From Terriglobus roseus (GTDB lineage Bacteria; Acidobacteriota; Terriglobia; Terriglobales; Acidobacteriaceae), in assembly GCF_900102185.1 (NCBI RefSeq), contig NZ_LT629690.1, forward strand, positions 3,286,001-3,350,000: a stretch of DNA of 64,000 nucleotides. Direction: 5' to 3'. Below the pieces are notes generated by a model, which made no database searches, was not told the DNA's origin, and saw only the letters and a program-made list of their open reading frames with translations. Shown here one piece after another: positions 46,484-55,093 of this stretch. The translations under genes were made by a program, and so were the position numbers. Position 1 is the stretch's first letter. Each line of letters begins with the position of its first letter.

Positions 46484-49198
46484 ATGAAGCCGCTCCGCCT
46501 GGAGATGACCCCCACCCGCAGCCGTCGGCTGAACGAAGTCCTCGGCCTGCTGCTGCTGGCAACTGCCGTATTGCTGGTACTTTCGCTGGTCAGCTATACC
46601 CCCGACGACCCCTCCCTCAATACCGTCGGCGGATTCAGCGGAACCACCGCGCTGCGCCCCGTCCACAACTGGGTCGGACGCATCGGTGCGCTCCTGAGCG
46701 ACCTCCTCCTGCAGATCCTCGGTATCGCCGCCTTCGTCTTCCCCATCATGCTCGGTCGCCTGGGCATCTGCTGGATGCGCTCGCAGGCGCAAGGCTCCCC
46801 CGCCGCCAAGACCATCGGCCTCGTACTCTGGATCCTCGCCGCCCCCACCGCCTTCGCGCTCCTGCCCATGCACCTCCTGTGGCGCAGCGCTCTACCTATT
46901 GAAGGCGCCCTCGGCCGTGTCCTCTCCGGCTTCATCGTCGGCCTGCTCAACTACCCAGGCGCCTGCGTGGTCGTGGGCCTGCTCGTTCTTCTCAGCCTCT
47001 ATCTCTCCACCACCTTCACCTTCAACACCGCACAGGACTGGGCAGGCCAGCGCCTCGGCATCTTCGGACGCGTCCGCGAGCGCTATCTCGCATGGCGCGG
47101 CGACCGTGGCGACCTGAAAGCCGCACGAGCCGCCAACAAGCTGGAAACCCGCCGCGAACGCGAAATTGCCCGTCAGGATGCCATCAACGCCAAGGCCACT
47201 GCCGCAGCCCAACGCGCTGCCAACGGCGGCTCGCTCATCACCAGCCTCTTCGCCAAGTGGAGCCTATGGCGCAAGGGCATCCGCCCCGACTCCGAAGTCG
47301 TCGACGACATGCCTGCCTCCCGCTCCATGTGGTCCAAGATGCCGCGCACCAACGTCGACGCAGCCCCCGACCCCGAATTCGCGCCGCTGCCTCACCACCT
47401 GCAGCAGGAAGCCGACGAAGCACTCCAGGCCGAAGTCACCGGCATCGACGCTCCGCTCAACGGCAGCATGCTCGAAGCCGCACCCGCACAGGAAAACTTC
47501 GCCGACTGGCACCAATCCGCACCCACCGCTCAGGACGATCAGGCCTTCGCCTGGCTGAACAGCCGCGGCCAGGAACAGCAGCGCCCACGCACCGCCGAAG
47601 TCGTTCCGTTCCCCGCCCCCACAGCCGCGCGCATGGACCCCCCGGCACCGCCCGCTCCGCCGGAAGACAAAATCTCCTTCGGCAAGCGCGCCGACGAGTC
47701 CATCAAGACCGTCACGCTCACCGCCAAATCCGTCCACGGCTACAAGCTGCCGCCGTCGTCGCTGCTGCACCACGACAACAAGCACGCCGCCGTCCGCGAA
47801 GAAGCCCTGCGCGAAGAAGCCCGTGTCCTCGTTGAAAAGTGCGGCGAGTTTGGCGTCGACGGCCAGGTCACCCAGATCAACCCCGGCCCCGTCGTCACCA
47901 CCTTCGAGTTCCGTCCCGACGCCGGCGTCAAATACTCCCGCGTCACCGGCCTCGCCGACGACCTCTGCCTCGCCATGGCCGCCGAGTCCGTTCTCATCGA
48001 ACGCATGCCCGGCAAATCCACCGTCGGCATCCAGGTCCCCAACAGCGATCGCGAAACCATCTGGCTCCGCGACGTCGTCGAATCCGAAGGCTTCGCCAAC
48101 TCCCGCTCCAAGGTCGAAATGGCCATGGGCAAGGACATTAACGGCCGCATCGTCACCGCCAATCTCGCGGCCATGCCCCACGTCCTCATCGCAGGCTCAA
48201 CCGGCTCCGGTAAATCGGTCGCCATCAACGCCATGATCATGAGCGTCCTCTTCAAGGCCACACCCGAAGAAGTCCGCATGATCCTCGTCGATCCCAAGCG
48301 CGTCGAACTCGGCATGTACGAGGGCATCCCGCACCTCTTCACGCCCATCATCACCGAGCCCAAACTCGCCGCCAACGCACTCCGCAACGCCGTCCGCGAA
48401 ATGGAGCGCCGCCTCAAGCTCCTCGCATCGCGCCACGTCCGCAATCTCGACCAGTACAACAAACTCTTCGACAGCGGACAGCTCTTCAACGAAGACGGCG
48501 AAGAGCAGCAGCCCCTGCCCTACATCATGATCATCATCGACGAGCTCGCCGACCTCATGATGCTCGACAAGGCCAACGTCGAAGAGTCCATCACCCGCCT
48601 CGCACAGATGGCCCGCGCCGTCGGCATCCATCTCGTACTCGCCACGCAACGCCCCAGCGTCGACGTCATCACCGGCCTCATCAAGGCCAACGTCCCCACG
48701 CGTATGTCCTTCCGCTTGGCGACGAAAGTCGACAGCCGCACCATCATCGACAGCAACGGCGCAGAATCGCTCCTCGGCCGCGGCGACATGCTCTTCCTGC
48801 CACCCGGCACATCACGTCTCCAACGCGTCCACGCACCCTTCGTTACTGAGAAGGAAATCTCCGACGTAGTCGAATTCTGGAAGCAGCAGGGCGAAGCCGA
48901 ATACGCAGAAGGCTTCCTCGAAGGCCCCAAGGACGACAAGGGCAACAGCCTCTTCGACGGCGAAGGCAACAACGACCAGGACGAACTCTTCGACGACGCA
49001 GTCCGCCTCGTCTTCGAATTCGGCAAGGCCAGCACCTCGCTACTGCAACGCCGCCTACGCATAGGCTACGGCCGAGCCGCCGCCCTCATCGACATGATGG
49101 AACGCGACGGACTGGTAGGCCCTGCCGACGGCAGCAAGCCCCGCGAAATCCTAAAATCCCCAGACTTCTACCGCGAAGTAGACGAAGCCCTCCGCTAA
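46484..49198 (+). CDS. ftsK: DNA translocase FtsK
   Basis: About 904 residues. The N-terminal membrane domain (about 20-185) has four helices, followed by a long Pro/Ala-rich linker (about 190-430). The motor carries Walker A GSTGSGKSVAIN (about 569) and Walker B IIIDELADLMM, with RPSVDVITG. The last about 65 residues form the winged-helix gamma domain that reads KOPS/dif-adjacent sites (LFEFGKASTSLLQRRLRIGYGRAA). It pumps chromosome ends through the septum. ATG 46484 is used; an in-frame TTG at 46475 sits too close to the Shine-Dalgarno. A degraded copy of its 3' end lies at 51155-51257. Confidence 0.96.
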   Translation: MKPLRLEMTPTRSRRLNEVLGLLLLATAVLLVLSLVSYTPDDPSLNTVGGFSGTTALRPVHNWVGRIGALLSDLLLQILGIAAFVFPIMLGRLGICWMRSQAQGSPAAKTIGLVLWILAAPTAFALLPMHLLWRSALPIEGALGRVLSGFIVGLLNYPGACVVVGLLVLLSLYLSTTFTFNTAQDWAGQRLGIFGRVRERYLAWRGDRGDLKAARAANKLETRREREIARQDAINAKATAAAQRAANGGSLITSLFAKWSLWRKGIRPDSEVVDDMPASRSMWSKMPRTNVDAAPDPEFAPLPHHLQQEADEALQAEVTGIDAPLNGSMLEAAPAQENFADWHQSAPTAQDDQAFAWLNSRGQEQQRPRTAEVVPFPAPTAARMDPPAPPAPPEDKISFGKRADESIKTVTLTAKSVHGYKLPPSSLLHHDNKHAAVREEALREEARVLVEKCGEFGVDGQVTQINPGPVVTTFEFRPDAGVKYSRVTGLADDLCLAMAAESVLIERMPGKSTVGIQVPNSDRETIWLRDVVESEGFANSRSKVEMAMGKDINGRIVTANLAAMPHVLIAGSTGSGKSVAINAMIMSVLFKATPEEVRMILVDPKRVELGMYEGIPHLFTPIITEPKLAANALRNAVREMERRLKLLASRHVRNLDQYNKLFDSGQLFNEDGEEQQPLPYIMIIIDELADLMMLDKANVEESITRLAQMARAVGIHLVLATQRPSVDVITGLIKANVPTRMSFRLATKVDSRTIIDSNGAESLLGRGDMLFLPPGTSRLQRVHAPFVTEKEISDVVEFWKQQGEAEYAEGFLEGPKDDKGNSLFDGEGNNDQDELFDDAVRLVFEFGKASTSLLQRRLRIGYGRAAALIDMMERDGLVGPADGSKPREILKSPDFYREVDEALR

Positions 49199-49300
49199 CG
49201 CAACAAGCATCTGCAAAACAAACTGCCCTGCGCCATCAAAGCGCAGGACAGTTTGCCGTTTCTGATCTCAACTTCCCACAAGCCCGACTTATCGTCAAAA
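49136..49300 (+). repeat. Direct repeat, left copy (ftsK end plus terminator)
   Basis: This segment, from the last 21 codons of ftsK through the terminator to past its end, matches 51196-51345 in the same orientation. By eye about three quarters of positions agree in the ftsK part, with small indels. The left copy keeps the intact ftsK frame; past the terminator it keeps ACAAGCCCGACTT, which matches the tail of the acr3 gene in the right copy. Confidence 0.8.
49220..49254 (+). terminator. Terminator after ftsK
   Basis: A 14-bp stem with one mismatch (AAACTGCCCTGCGC / GCGCAGGACAGTTT) and a seven-base loop. A decayed form of it, still recognisable as AGCGCAGGGCAG, lies in the second repeat copy near 51296-51309. 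Confidence 0.8.
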
Positions 49301-49317
49301 CCGATACAACAGCGACC

Positions 49318-51036
49318 TCATTCAGGTAACTGCTTTCCACTAACCTGAGGACCACGATCAATATGTTCTGCGTTGAGCGTTTGCATTTGCTTGATGAGCC
49401 TACTGATCACCACGATCGATTTCGAAGCTGCCTGCACCTGCCGCTCCAGCCCTTCCAATCGTTCCTGAATTTCGCCACCACGTTCGATCGGTATCCACGG
49501 GGGAATAGACAAATTTCCATTCCTAAAGTTACTGAGCCTGCACCTGAGCTCATTCTCAATTGCCTTGATGCCAGTCGGCTGCGAAACGGTCTGGAATTTA
49601 TACGTGCCTGCAGCACTCAATCCCTGAGGATTGGTTACTGTGACCTTGATTGTCACGCTGGTCCCCACAGGCGGAAGTGCTGCAATCGTCAGGGTCTCTG
49701 TGTTTGTGGCGGCGGGTGTAGCTCCGGTTACTGACCAAGCAAACTTCAACCCGCGCTGGTCAGGAAATACATTCAGATTTGTAATAACAAATGTCTGCCC
49801 TGTGTTGGCGATCAGCATGGGAGAGCACAAGCTCCCGGATGGGTCCACTTCGATGTCGAGCGGTCCGAATGTAGTTGCGCCAAGCTCCAGAACGGTAACG
49901 TCACGAGTCAGAGTTCTACCTGCATAACTGACCGTCAACGTCACCTTCTTTGTCATGAAGTTAGCCGCCTGCGGCAAAACCACCAGAGGCGCAGATCCGC
50001 TAGTCATTCCCGTGCCAATCGTCAGCACAAATCCCGGAATAATCGTCGCGTCACTGCTCGTGATAACGAGCGGGAGCGGAAAGATCGCCGGATGATCCAC
50101 CGCAATAACAACTGGCACCGGTGAAGTCGCAAGCCACGTCGCCACAGAGGGAGCAGAAAAAAACGCCAGATCCGGCACCGGAAAAACAGTATCCAAAGGC
50201 GGGAAATAGGGTGAGGAATCGCCGCTCGTGCCGGGCGTCGTGGGGTAATGACCATTCACCAGCGCGCTGAACTTTGGCCATGCATTTGTCCAACTATCGT
50301 GTGAAAGATTCTCGTAAACATTGGAAAGATGGCCAGCGCCTGCGTTGACAATGTCCTCGATCGAATAACCGAGCTGGTCGTGCAGATACATCAGAAACAA
50401 CGTGGCACCGGCCACACCGGGATGCATCGGATTGACATCTTCGTCGTTTTCTTCAAGAAAGTTATTTCTGGCGCTGTTCAGCCAGAAATTGGTGCAGGTT
50501 AATACCCCCATAGTCAAAGAGGGCAGGGCTGAGATGCCGGGATATTCCCTGAGCATGAATTGTTCGCCGAGAAATCGCGACAAGGCATCGCCCTTGTTGC
50601 CTGCATTCGTCAGGGCGAACCAGGGAGTCGTTGATCCGTACGTTCCGAACGCACGCATATACATCTCACTTACCGATGAGATCAGCAGATATCTTGCGAA
50701 CATGATGGGAGTGCCCGACATCATGGCGAGTTCGCCAAATGTGATCGTCAACTGCAAGGGAACCAAAAATCCCCCCATCCAGTCGCTGCCAATATCACCG
50801 ATCGGGTTCCCCATCGCGTCCAGAGCCACGGCATTAATCGAGACATGAATGGGCGGAGACATATCAAGCTGGCGACCTGAGAACCACGCTGCCAACAAGG
50901 ATAGGTCCGCATCGCTTGTCTTCATCATCTCCGTGGCGAGATCCACACCCCGAGCTGAACTTAGCGAATCGTCATATTCAAAAATAAAGTATTGGGTCTG
51001 GCCACTATTAGGCAGTCCAGCGGTGGTGTAAGGCAT
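49318..51036 (-). CDS. Unknown protein between duplicated flanks (possible metallopeptidase-like fold)
   Basis: 572 residues from ATG 51036, with AGAGG upstream. No signal peptide is visible. The N-terminal 260 residues have SGRQLDMSPPIHVSINAVALD, RYLLISSVSEMYMRAF, GDALSRFLGEQFM and GATLFLMYLHDQLGYSIEDIV. The last resembles the helix that follows active-site helices in some metallopeptidase-like proteins, but no HExxH is present. Residues about 300-500 look like Ig/PKD-type beta domains (GLKFAWSVTGATPAATNT, TVTNPQGLSAAGTYKF). The end (GEIQERLEGLERQVQAAS) is a coiled coil. Base composition is more AT-rich than the neighbours. I do not recognise the family. Confidence 0.78.
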   Translation of the reverse strand: MPYTTAGLPNSGQTQYFIFEYDDSLSSARGVDLATEMMKTSDADLSLLAAWFSGRQLDMSPPIHVSINAVALDAMGNPIGDIGSDWMGGFLVPLQLTITFGELAMMSGTPIMFARYLLISSVSEMYMRAFGTYGSTTPWFALTNAGNKGDALSRFLGEQFMLREYPGISALPSLTMGVLTCTNFWLNSARNNFLEENDEDVNPMHPGVAGATLFLMYLHDQLGYSIEDIVNAGAGHLSNVYENLSHDSWTNAWPKFSALVNGHYPTTPGTSGDSSPYFPPLDTVFPVPDLAFFSAPSVATWLATSPVPVVIAVDHPAIFPLPLVITSSDATIIPGFVLTIGTGMTSGSAPLVVLPQAANFMTKKVTLTVSYAGRTLTRDVTVLELGATTFGPLDIEVDPSGSLCSPMLIANTGQTFVITNLNVFPDQRGLKFAWSVTGATPAATNTETLTIAALPPVGTSVTIKVTVTNPQGLSAAGTYKFQTVSQPTGIKAIENELRCRLSNFRNGNLSIPPWIPIERGGEIQERLEGLERQVQAASKSIVVISRLIKQMQTLNAEHIDRGPQVSGKQLPE

Positions 51037-51154
51037 GGGACACCTCTCGCAACGTAGCGATCGAATCCTATTGCACGTTTTATTCAAAGAGCAACGAAAT
51101 ATTTAGATGTTTAGTTTGGATAACTACATTCCGAAAGGACTAGGGACAACGGAT

Positions 51155-51257
51155 TCGAATGCGACAAGGATGGACTAATTAAGCAAACCATAACAAACCA
51201 CGCGAAACCCCGAAATCCCATGACTTTTACCGACGAAGTAAACAAGGGCCCCGCTAA
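51155..51257 (+). pseudogene. Degraded ftsK 3'-end fragment
   Basis: In one frame it reads KPRETPKSHDFYR then goes out of frame before a TAA; intact ftsK ends KPREILKSPDFYR...R then TAA. One base is inserted and one lost. Ten of thirteen residues match. Upstream similarity to the gamma-domain end (GAATGCGACAAGGATGGACT against GGAACGCGACGGACTGG) is weaker. It is a relic, not an expressed gene. Confidence 0.7.
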
Positions 51258-51345
51258 CTCAATAACCGCTGTAAAACTAACTGGACCTCGCCATCCAAGC
51301 GCAGGGCAGCTCTTTATGCAGGTAAACACTTACAAGCCGACTTCC
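51196..51345 (+). repeat. Direct repeat, right copy (decayed ftsK tail plus acr3 end)
   Basis: Matches 49136-49300 in the same orientation. It holds the decayed ftsK tail, a decayed terminator and then the 3' end of acr3 (the acr3 stop is at 51330). The two copies are about 2.06 kb apart and enclose the unknown 572-residue gene. Confidence 0.8.
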
Positions 51346-52298
51346 GCCTTATGAACCGGAGTAGAGTACAGCCGCCCCCTCAGCCAGAAGGCCACCTTCA
51401 CCAACCCAATCAGCGTGGGCACCTCGATGAGCGGCCCAACCACCCCGACAAATGCCTCGCCTGAGTTCAAACCAAAGACAGCCACAGCAACGGCAATAGC
51501 CAACTCAAAGTTGTTGCCTGCCGCAGTGAACGACAACGTGGCAGATTGCGCGTAGTCCGCTCCAAGCTGCTTGCCCATTAAGAAGCTGACGAGGAACATG
51601 ATGAGGAAGTAGATCACCAGCGGAACGGCAATTCTCACCACATCCAGCGGAAGCCGCACAATCAAATCGCCCTTAAGCGAAAACATCACAAGAATGGTGA
51701 ACAGCAGCGCCACAAGCGTAAGCGGACTGATGCGCGGCACAAAGCGAGTCCGATACCACTCCTCACCTTTCGCTCGAATCAGCACAAAACGTGTCAGAAA
51801 CCCCGCAACAAACGGCACGCCAAGATACAGTCCAACACTCTTCGCAATATCGACAATGCCAATCGAAACAACGCTTCCAGTCAGCCCAAACCACTTCGGC
51901 AAAACCGTCAGGAACATCCACGCATACACGCTATAAAACAGCACCTGAAAGACGCTGTTAATGGCCACAAGCCCAGCGACATAGTCTGTGTCACCCTCTG
52001 CCAGTTCATTCCACACAAGCACCATCGCAATACAGCGAGCAATGCCAATCAGAATCAAGCCACGCATGTAGGCCGGCTCGCCACGCAGGAAAACAATGGC
52101 AAGCAGGAACATCAGCACCGGCCCAATCAGCCAGTTCTGCACCAGCGAAAGACCAAGAACGCGCTTGTTACGAAACACCTCGCCAAGCTTTTCGTTGCAA
52201 GCAGAGTCCAGTTCCACCTGAGTTCCGGGGAACGTCGGAGTAACGACACGAGTTCCTGTCAAGCCCCCATACCACCCAACCCCAACAAAGCAAAACAA
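51330..52298 (-). CDS. acr3: ACR3 family arsenite efflux permease, 5'-truncated
   Basis: 322 residues. From [20 protein letters not shown] onward it follows the Acr3 family closely: [24 protein letters not shown] (with the conserved Cys), [20 protein letters not shown] and EVPTLIGLV. The normal first 75-80 residues, with the first one or two membrane helices, are missing and replaced by an unrelated-looking stretch ([20 protein letters not shown] then [16 protein letters not shown]). It is probably a broken gene or a fusion and may not work. No arsR or arsC is adjacent. Its end lies in the right repeat copy. Confidence 0.75.
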   Translation of the reverse strand: MFCFVGVGWYGGLTGTRVVTPTFPGTQVELDSACNEKLGEVFRNKRVLGLSLVQNWLIGPVLMFLLAIVFLRGEPAYMRGLILIGIARCIAMVLVWNELAEGDTDYVAGLVAINSVFQVLFYSVYAWMFLTVLPKWFGLTGSVVSIGIVDIAKSVGLYLGVPFVAGFLTRFVLIRAKGEEWYRTRFVPRISPLTLVALLFTILVMFSLKGDLIVRLPLDVVRIAVPLVIYFLIMFLVSFLMGKQLGADYAQSATLSFTAAGNNFELAIAVAVAVFGLNSGEAFVGVVGPLIEVPTLIGLVKVAFWLRGRLYSTPVHKAEVGL

Positions 52299-52342
52299 AT
52301 AGAGTTGACAGGTTATTTCTCCAAAATCACTAAAATAGAACT

Positions 52343-52651
52343 ATGCACATCATCCTCTGGGAATTCGTCGTACCTGCGAACGCTCAAGAGAATTTCAAGC
52401 AGGCATACGGCCCAGAGGGAGATTGGGCGCGCCTCTTCCGCCGCGCGGAGGGCTACCTTGGAACGGAACTACTTCACTCACAAGACAAACCCGACATCTT
52501 CCTGACCGTCGACCGATGGCAAACCGCCACCCACTTCGAGCGTTTTCAAGACGACTTCGCTCACCAGTACCGCGAACTCGATCAAAAACTCGAAGGAATC
52601 AGCACCTCCGAAAGGAAAATCGGGGTGTTTTCAACCATCGATCCCATCTAA
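52343..52651 (+). CDS. Antibiotic biosynthesis monooxygenase (ABM) family protein
   Basis: 102 residues, one ferredoxin-like ABM domain: MHIILWEFVVPANAQENFKQ, RAEGYLGTELLHSQ, DIFLTVDRWQTATHFERFQDDF. Family members oxidise or bind small aromatics and many are uncharacterised. No clear Shine-Dalgarno lies upstream of the ATG. It is followed by a 24-base repeat array. Confidence 0.82.
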   Translation: MHIILWEFVVPANAQENFKQAYGPEGDWARLFRRAEGYLGTELLHSQDKPDIFLTVDRWQTATHFERFQDDFAHQYRELDQKLEGISTSERKIGVFSTIDPI

Positions 52652-52742
52652 CTCGTTTAGAAAGACGATTTTGCCCCTAACCCCAATGGGTAGACGATTT
52701 TACAGCCACTCCCGCCGTAACCCCAATAGAAAGACGATTTTA
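52649..52742 (+). repeat. Three-copy direct repeat of about 24 bp
   Basis: Three copies begin at 52649, 52678 and 52718. The second and third share TAACCCCAAT-NNNN-AGACGATTTTA; the first reads TAACTCGTTTAGAAAGACGATTTT. All end in AGACGATTTT. Spacing is 29 and 40 bases, so this is not CRISPR-like. The first copy starts at the ABM stop codon. A G-rich run and the palindrome GGGGTACCCC follow (52751-52780). Confidence 0.8.
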
Positions 52743-52833
52743 GAAAAATAGGGGGGAGGGGGGTACCCCACCCCGGCGTGTCGTAGGAAGACACTTCTGA
52801 AACGTCTCAGAGAACTGCTAGGATGTTCGCGCC

Positions 52834-53322
52834 ATGCGATTCGCTTCCACCGCGCTGCTGATCCTCCTTGCCGCTCCTCTTCTCCACGCGCAGGGTCGCG
52901 GCGGTGACGACGACCACAAACCCGTCAACGACACCGCGACGATCCACTACACCTGCGCGGTCGACGGCGTGCAGATCGTCTCGGACAGTGATTCCGGCCA
53001 GCACTACACGGACACATCGCCCAAGGTGAAGTACATCCTGCCCATTGAAGGCGCACGCGCACGCGGCGAATGGAACGAGGTGGAGCGCCTCGCGCAGATG
53101 TCCATGGTCGCCGCGCCCAAGTGCTATCGACCCTACTTCAGCCACGCGCAATACCTCATGCACCAGTGCAAGCTGCCGGAGGCAAAGGTAGCCCTGGAAG
53201 ACTTCCTCCAGAAGGCCGAACACGCGCCAGGATATGAGCAGTACGTGACCGTAGCGAAGAGCGCCATGGAGACGATCGACAGCGGCCGCGACCCAACTGG
53301 CTGCACTGCTCCGCCGAAGTAG
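52834..53322 (+). CDS. Small secreted protein with TPR-like helices
   Basis: 162 residues with signal peptide (ASTALLILLAAPLLHAQ). After a disordered GRGGDDDHKP stretch, the protein is mainly helical (GARARGEWNEVERLAQMSMVAAPK, PYFSHAQYLMHQCKLPEAKVALEDFLQKA), with four Cys in the mature part. This fits a short tetratricopeptide-like repeat. Function is unknown. It is convergent with the next gene, only 3 bases apart. Confidence 0.72.
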   Translation: MRFASTALLILLAAPLLHAQGRGGDDDHKPVNDTATIHYTCAVDGVQIVSDSDSGQHYTDTSPKVKYILPIEGARARGEWNEVERLAQMSMVAAPKCYRPYFSHAQYLMHQCKLPEAKVALEDFLQKAEHAPGYEQYVTVAKSAMETIDSGRDPTGCTAPPK

Positions 53323-53325
53323 GCC

Positions 53326-54318
53326 TTACTTCCGCCGCAGCTCTACGATGGCAAACGCCATCACTGCCAACGACCCAAGCAGGATCACCAGCATCACCGC
53401 AGTGCGCACTCCAGCGCTCACCCGCAACACGGGTGCAGACGCCTGCTGCTCGCGGTAAGCGGGATTGGGCGACATCGGTCCCATTGCAGCCAGCAACGGC
53501 TGCGCGCTGGGCTGGAAGCGGAGCGCATAGTCGTAGCGCGGTGGAAGCGCTGTCGCATCACCCAGCAGCATATGCACCGCTGACATGGACCGCGGCTGGT
53601 AGCAGATCTCCCGCCGACGCATCTCCAGCACAATGGCCTGCGGTGCACCGCCATGATCCACCACACGCACCAGTATGTCCGCAGGCTCCTGCAGGTTGGC
53701 CCCAATGGTGAACGGCACAACCGGCTTCTCCGCCGTCAGCACGGCACGCAACTCCTCCGCCTGCCTCAGGTTCATCCGGGCCGACGCGCGTAGGTCCACC
53801 GTCGCCTCTGCCTTGGGCGCTGGGACAATCCGCACCCGCTCTACCGGCACATGCGCGGAGAGCAGCGTCTCGTTGTAGTACGTGTCGGGCACATCGCCCA
53901 TCAGCGTTCCGGCCACAGCGGCCGCAGGCTGCGGCAATAGCCGGATGGTCTGCACTGGCTCATACAGGGCGCGGTCATCCGCAGGTGGCGCAGCAGCATC
54001 GCCCACGCGGGTGTCGAAGCTCACGTCCATGGCGTAGGGCAGTTCCTGCCCATCCTGCACCAGCCGCACATCCCGCAACCCCGGCGCGGCATGGGCATAC
54101 AGGTCGGCATCCACCACCACGCACTGCTCCGCCATGGGAGTAGCCGCAGGAGGCAACAGCACCCGCTGCCACCGCGAGGCGGCCCCATCCACCGGGCTTG
54201 ACACCGACACACCGTGAACAGCCTCGTCCTGCGCCGTCACCCCCACCGCCCCCGTCACAGCAACGAAAGCAAAAGCAATGAAAGCAAAGGAACCGACAAT
54301 GGCAACGGGCAACTTCAT
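53326..54318 (-). CDS. Secreted, C-terminally membrane-anchored protein (DUF3999-like)
   Basis: About 330 residues. A hydrophobic N-terminus (PVAIVGSFAFIAFAFVAVTGAVGV) is a signal or anchor. A large beta-rich domain follows (RLVQDGQELPYAMDVS, SAHVPVERVRIVPA), then a C-terminal membrane helix (TAVMLVILLGSLAVMAFAIVELRRK). The pattern recalls DUF3999 proteins of unknown role. ATG 54318 is preferred; the frame upstream runs antisense to the response regulator. Confidence 0.6.
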   Translation of the reverse strand: MKLPVAIVGSFAFIAFAFVAVTGAVGVTAQDEAVHGVSVSSPVDGAASRWQRVLLPPAATPMAEQCVVVDADLYAHAAPGLRDVRLVQDGQELPYAMDVSFDTRVGDAAAPPADDRALYEPVQTIRLLPQPAAAVAGTLMGDVPDTYYNETLLSAHVPVERVRIVPAPKAEATVDLRASARMNLRQAEELRAVLTAEKPVVPFTIGANLQEPADILVRVVDHGGAPQAIVLEMRRREICYQPRSMSAVHMLLGDATALPPRYDYALRFQPSAQPLLAAMGPMSPNPAYREQQASAPVLRVSAGVRTAVMLVILLGSLAVMAFAIVELRRK

Positions 54319-54361
54319 CACACTCAATTCAGCCGATTGTAGAACCCTGTAGAGTGCTTGC

Positions 54362-55051
54362 ATGGAACGCCTTCTCCTGATTGACGATGACGAGACCACA
54401 CGGGAAGTGCTGACGCTGCTACTCACCGCCGAAGGATGGGTTGTAACCGAAGCCTCCAGCGGCGAGGAAGCCCTCGCAAAGGCTCCGTCAATCGCACCCG
54501 AAGTCATCCTGAGCGACCTCCAGATGCCCGGTCTCAGCGGAGAGGAGCTGGCCTCCCATCTACGCTCCGCCTGCCCCAATAAGCCCGTCCTGCTGGCAAT
54601 GACCGCCACGCCAAAGGGTCACATCTCGGGCTACGACGGCCTCCTGACCAAGCCCTTCGCCCCCTCCGAAGTCCGCCGCATCTCCAGGCCCCCAACGACC
54701 CAGGAACAGGACCAGACCATCGACCCGGCCACCTTCCAGCGCATACGGAGGGCCATGGCCACACCCCAACTCCGTGCCCTCTACGACTTCGCCCTCACCG
54801 ACGCCGAGCAGCGGGTACACCGCATGGAGGCCGCCGCCACCGCCGACGACCCCACCACCCTCTGCAACGAAGCCCACGCCATGAAGGGCTCCTGCGGCAT
54901 GATCGGTGCCACCCGGCTGCGCACATTGGCATCCACGCTAGAAGACGCCGGATTGGCGAGTTCGATGCCACCCCCCGTCTTTCCGGAATTTATTCGGGAA
55001 ATCAATCACGTACGCCGTATGCTGGAGGAGCTTCTTTTGCGCGACCTTTAG
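54362..55051 (+). CDS. Response regulator with receiver and HPt domains
   Basis: 229 residues. The receiver (1-105) has the acidic pocket DDD (8-10), phospho-Asp52 (SDLQMPG), a Thr switch (AMTATP) and Lys in LTKPF. The HPt domain (about 130-229) has the phospho-His in NEAHAMKGSCGM (His172). Such a Rec-HPt protein can pass phosphate from a hybrid kinase to another regulator. No kinase is next to it; the NarL-type regulator 42 bases downstream is a natural partner, which is inference. Confidence 0.9.
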   Translation: MERLLLIDDDETTREVLTLLLTAEGWVVTEASSGEEALAKAPSIAPEVILSDLQMPGLSGEELASHLRSACPNKPVLLAMTATPKGHISGYDGLLTKPFAPSEVRRISRPPTTQEQDQTIDPATFQRIRRAMATPQLRALYDFALTDAEQRVHRMEAAATADDPTTLCNEAHAMKGSCGMIGATRLRTLASTLEDAGLASSMPPPVFPEFIREINHVRRMLEELLLRDL

Positions 55052-55093
55052 CGCCATTAGAGAAAGCACGGCGATAACCGTTGGAGATAGGCT

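Noticed and set aside
52305-52336. TTGACA and TAAAAT upstream of the ABM gene as a sigma-70 promoter
   Set aside because: Spacing of 20 bases is too long for a standard promoter and no other support exists.
52649-52742. CRISPR array
   Set aside because: Only three imperfect repeats with 5-16 base gaps, and no cas genes in the window.
52751-52763. G-quadruplex
   Set aside because: Only two G runs are present, not the four needed for an intramolecular quadruplex.
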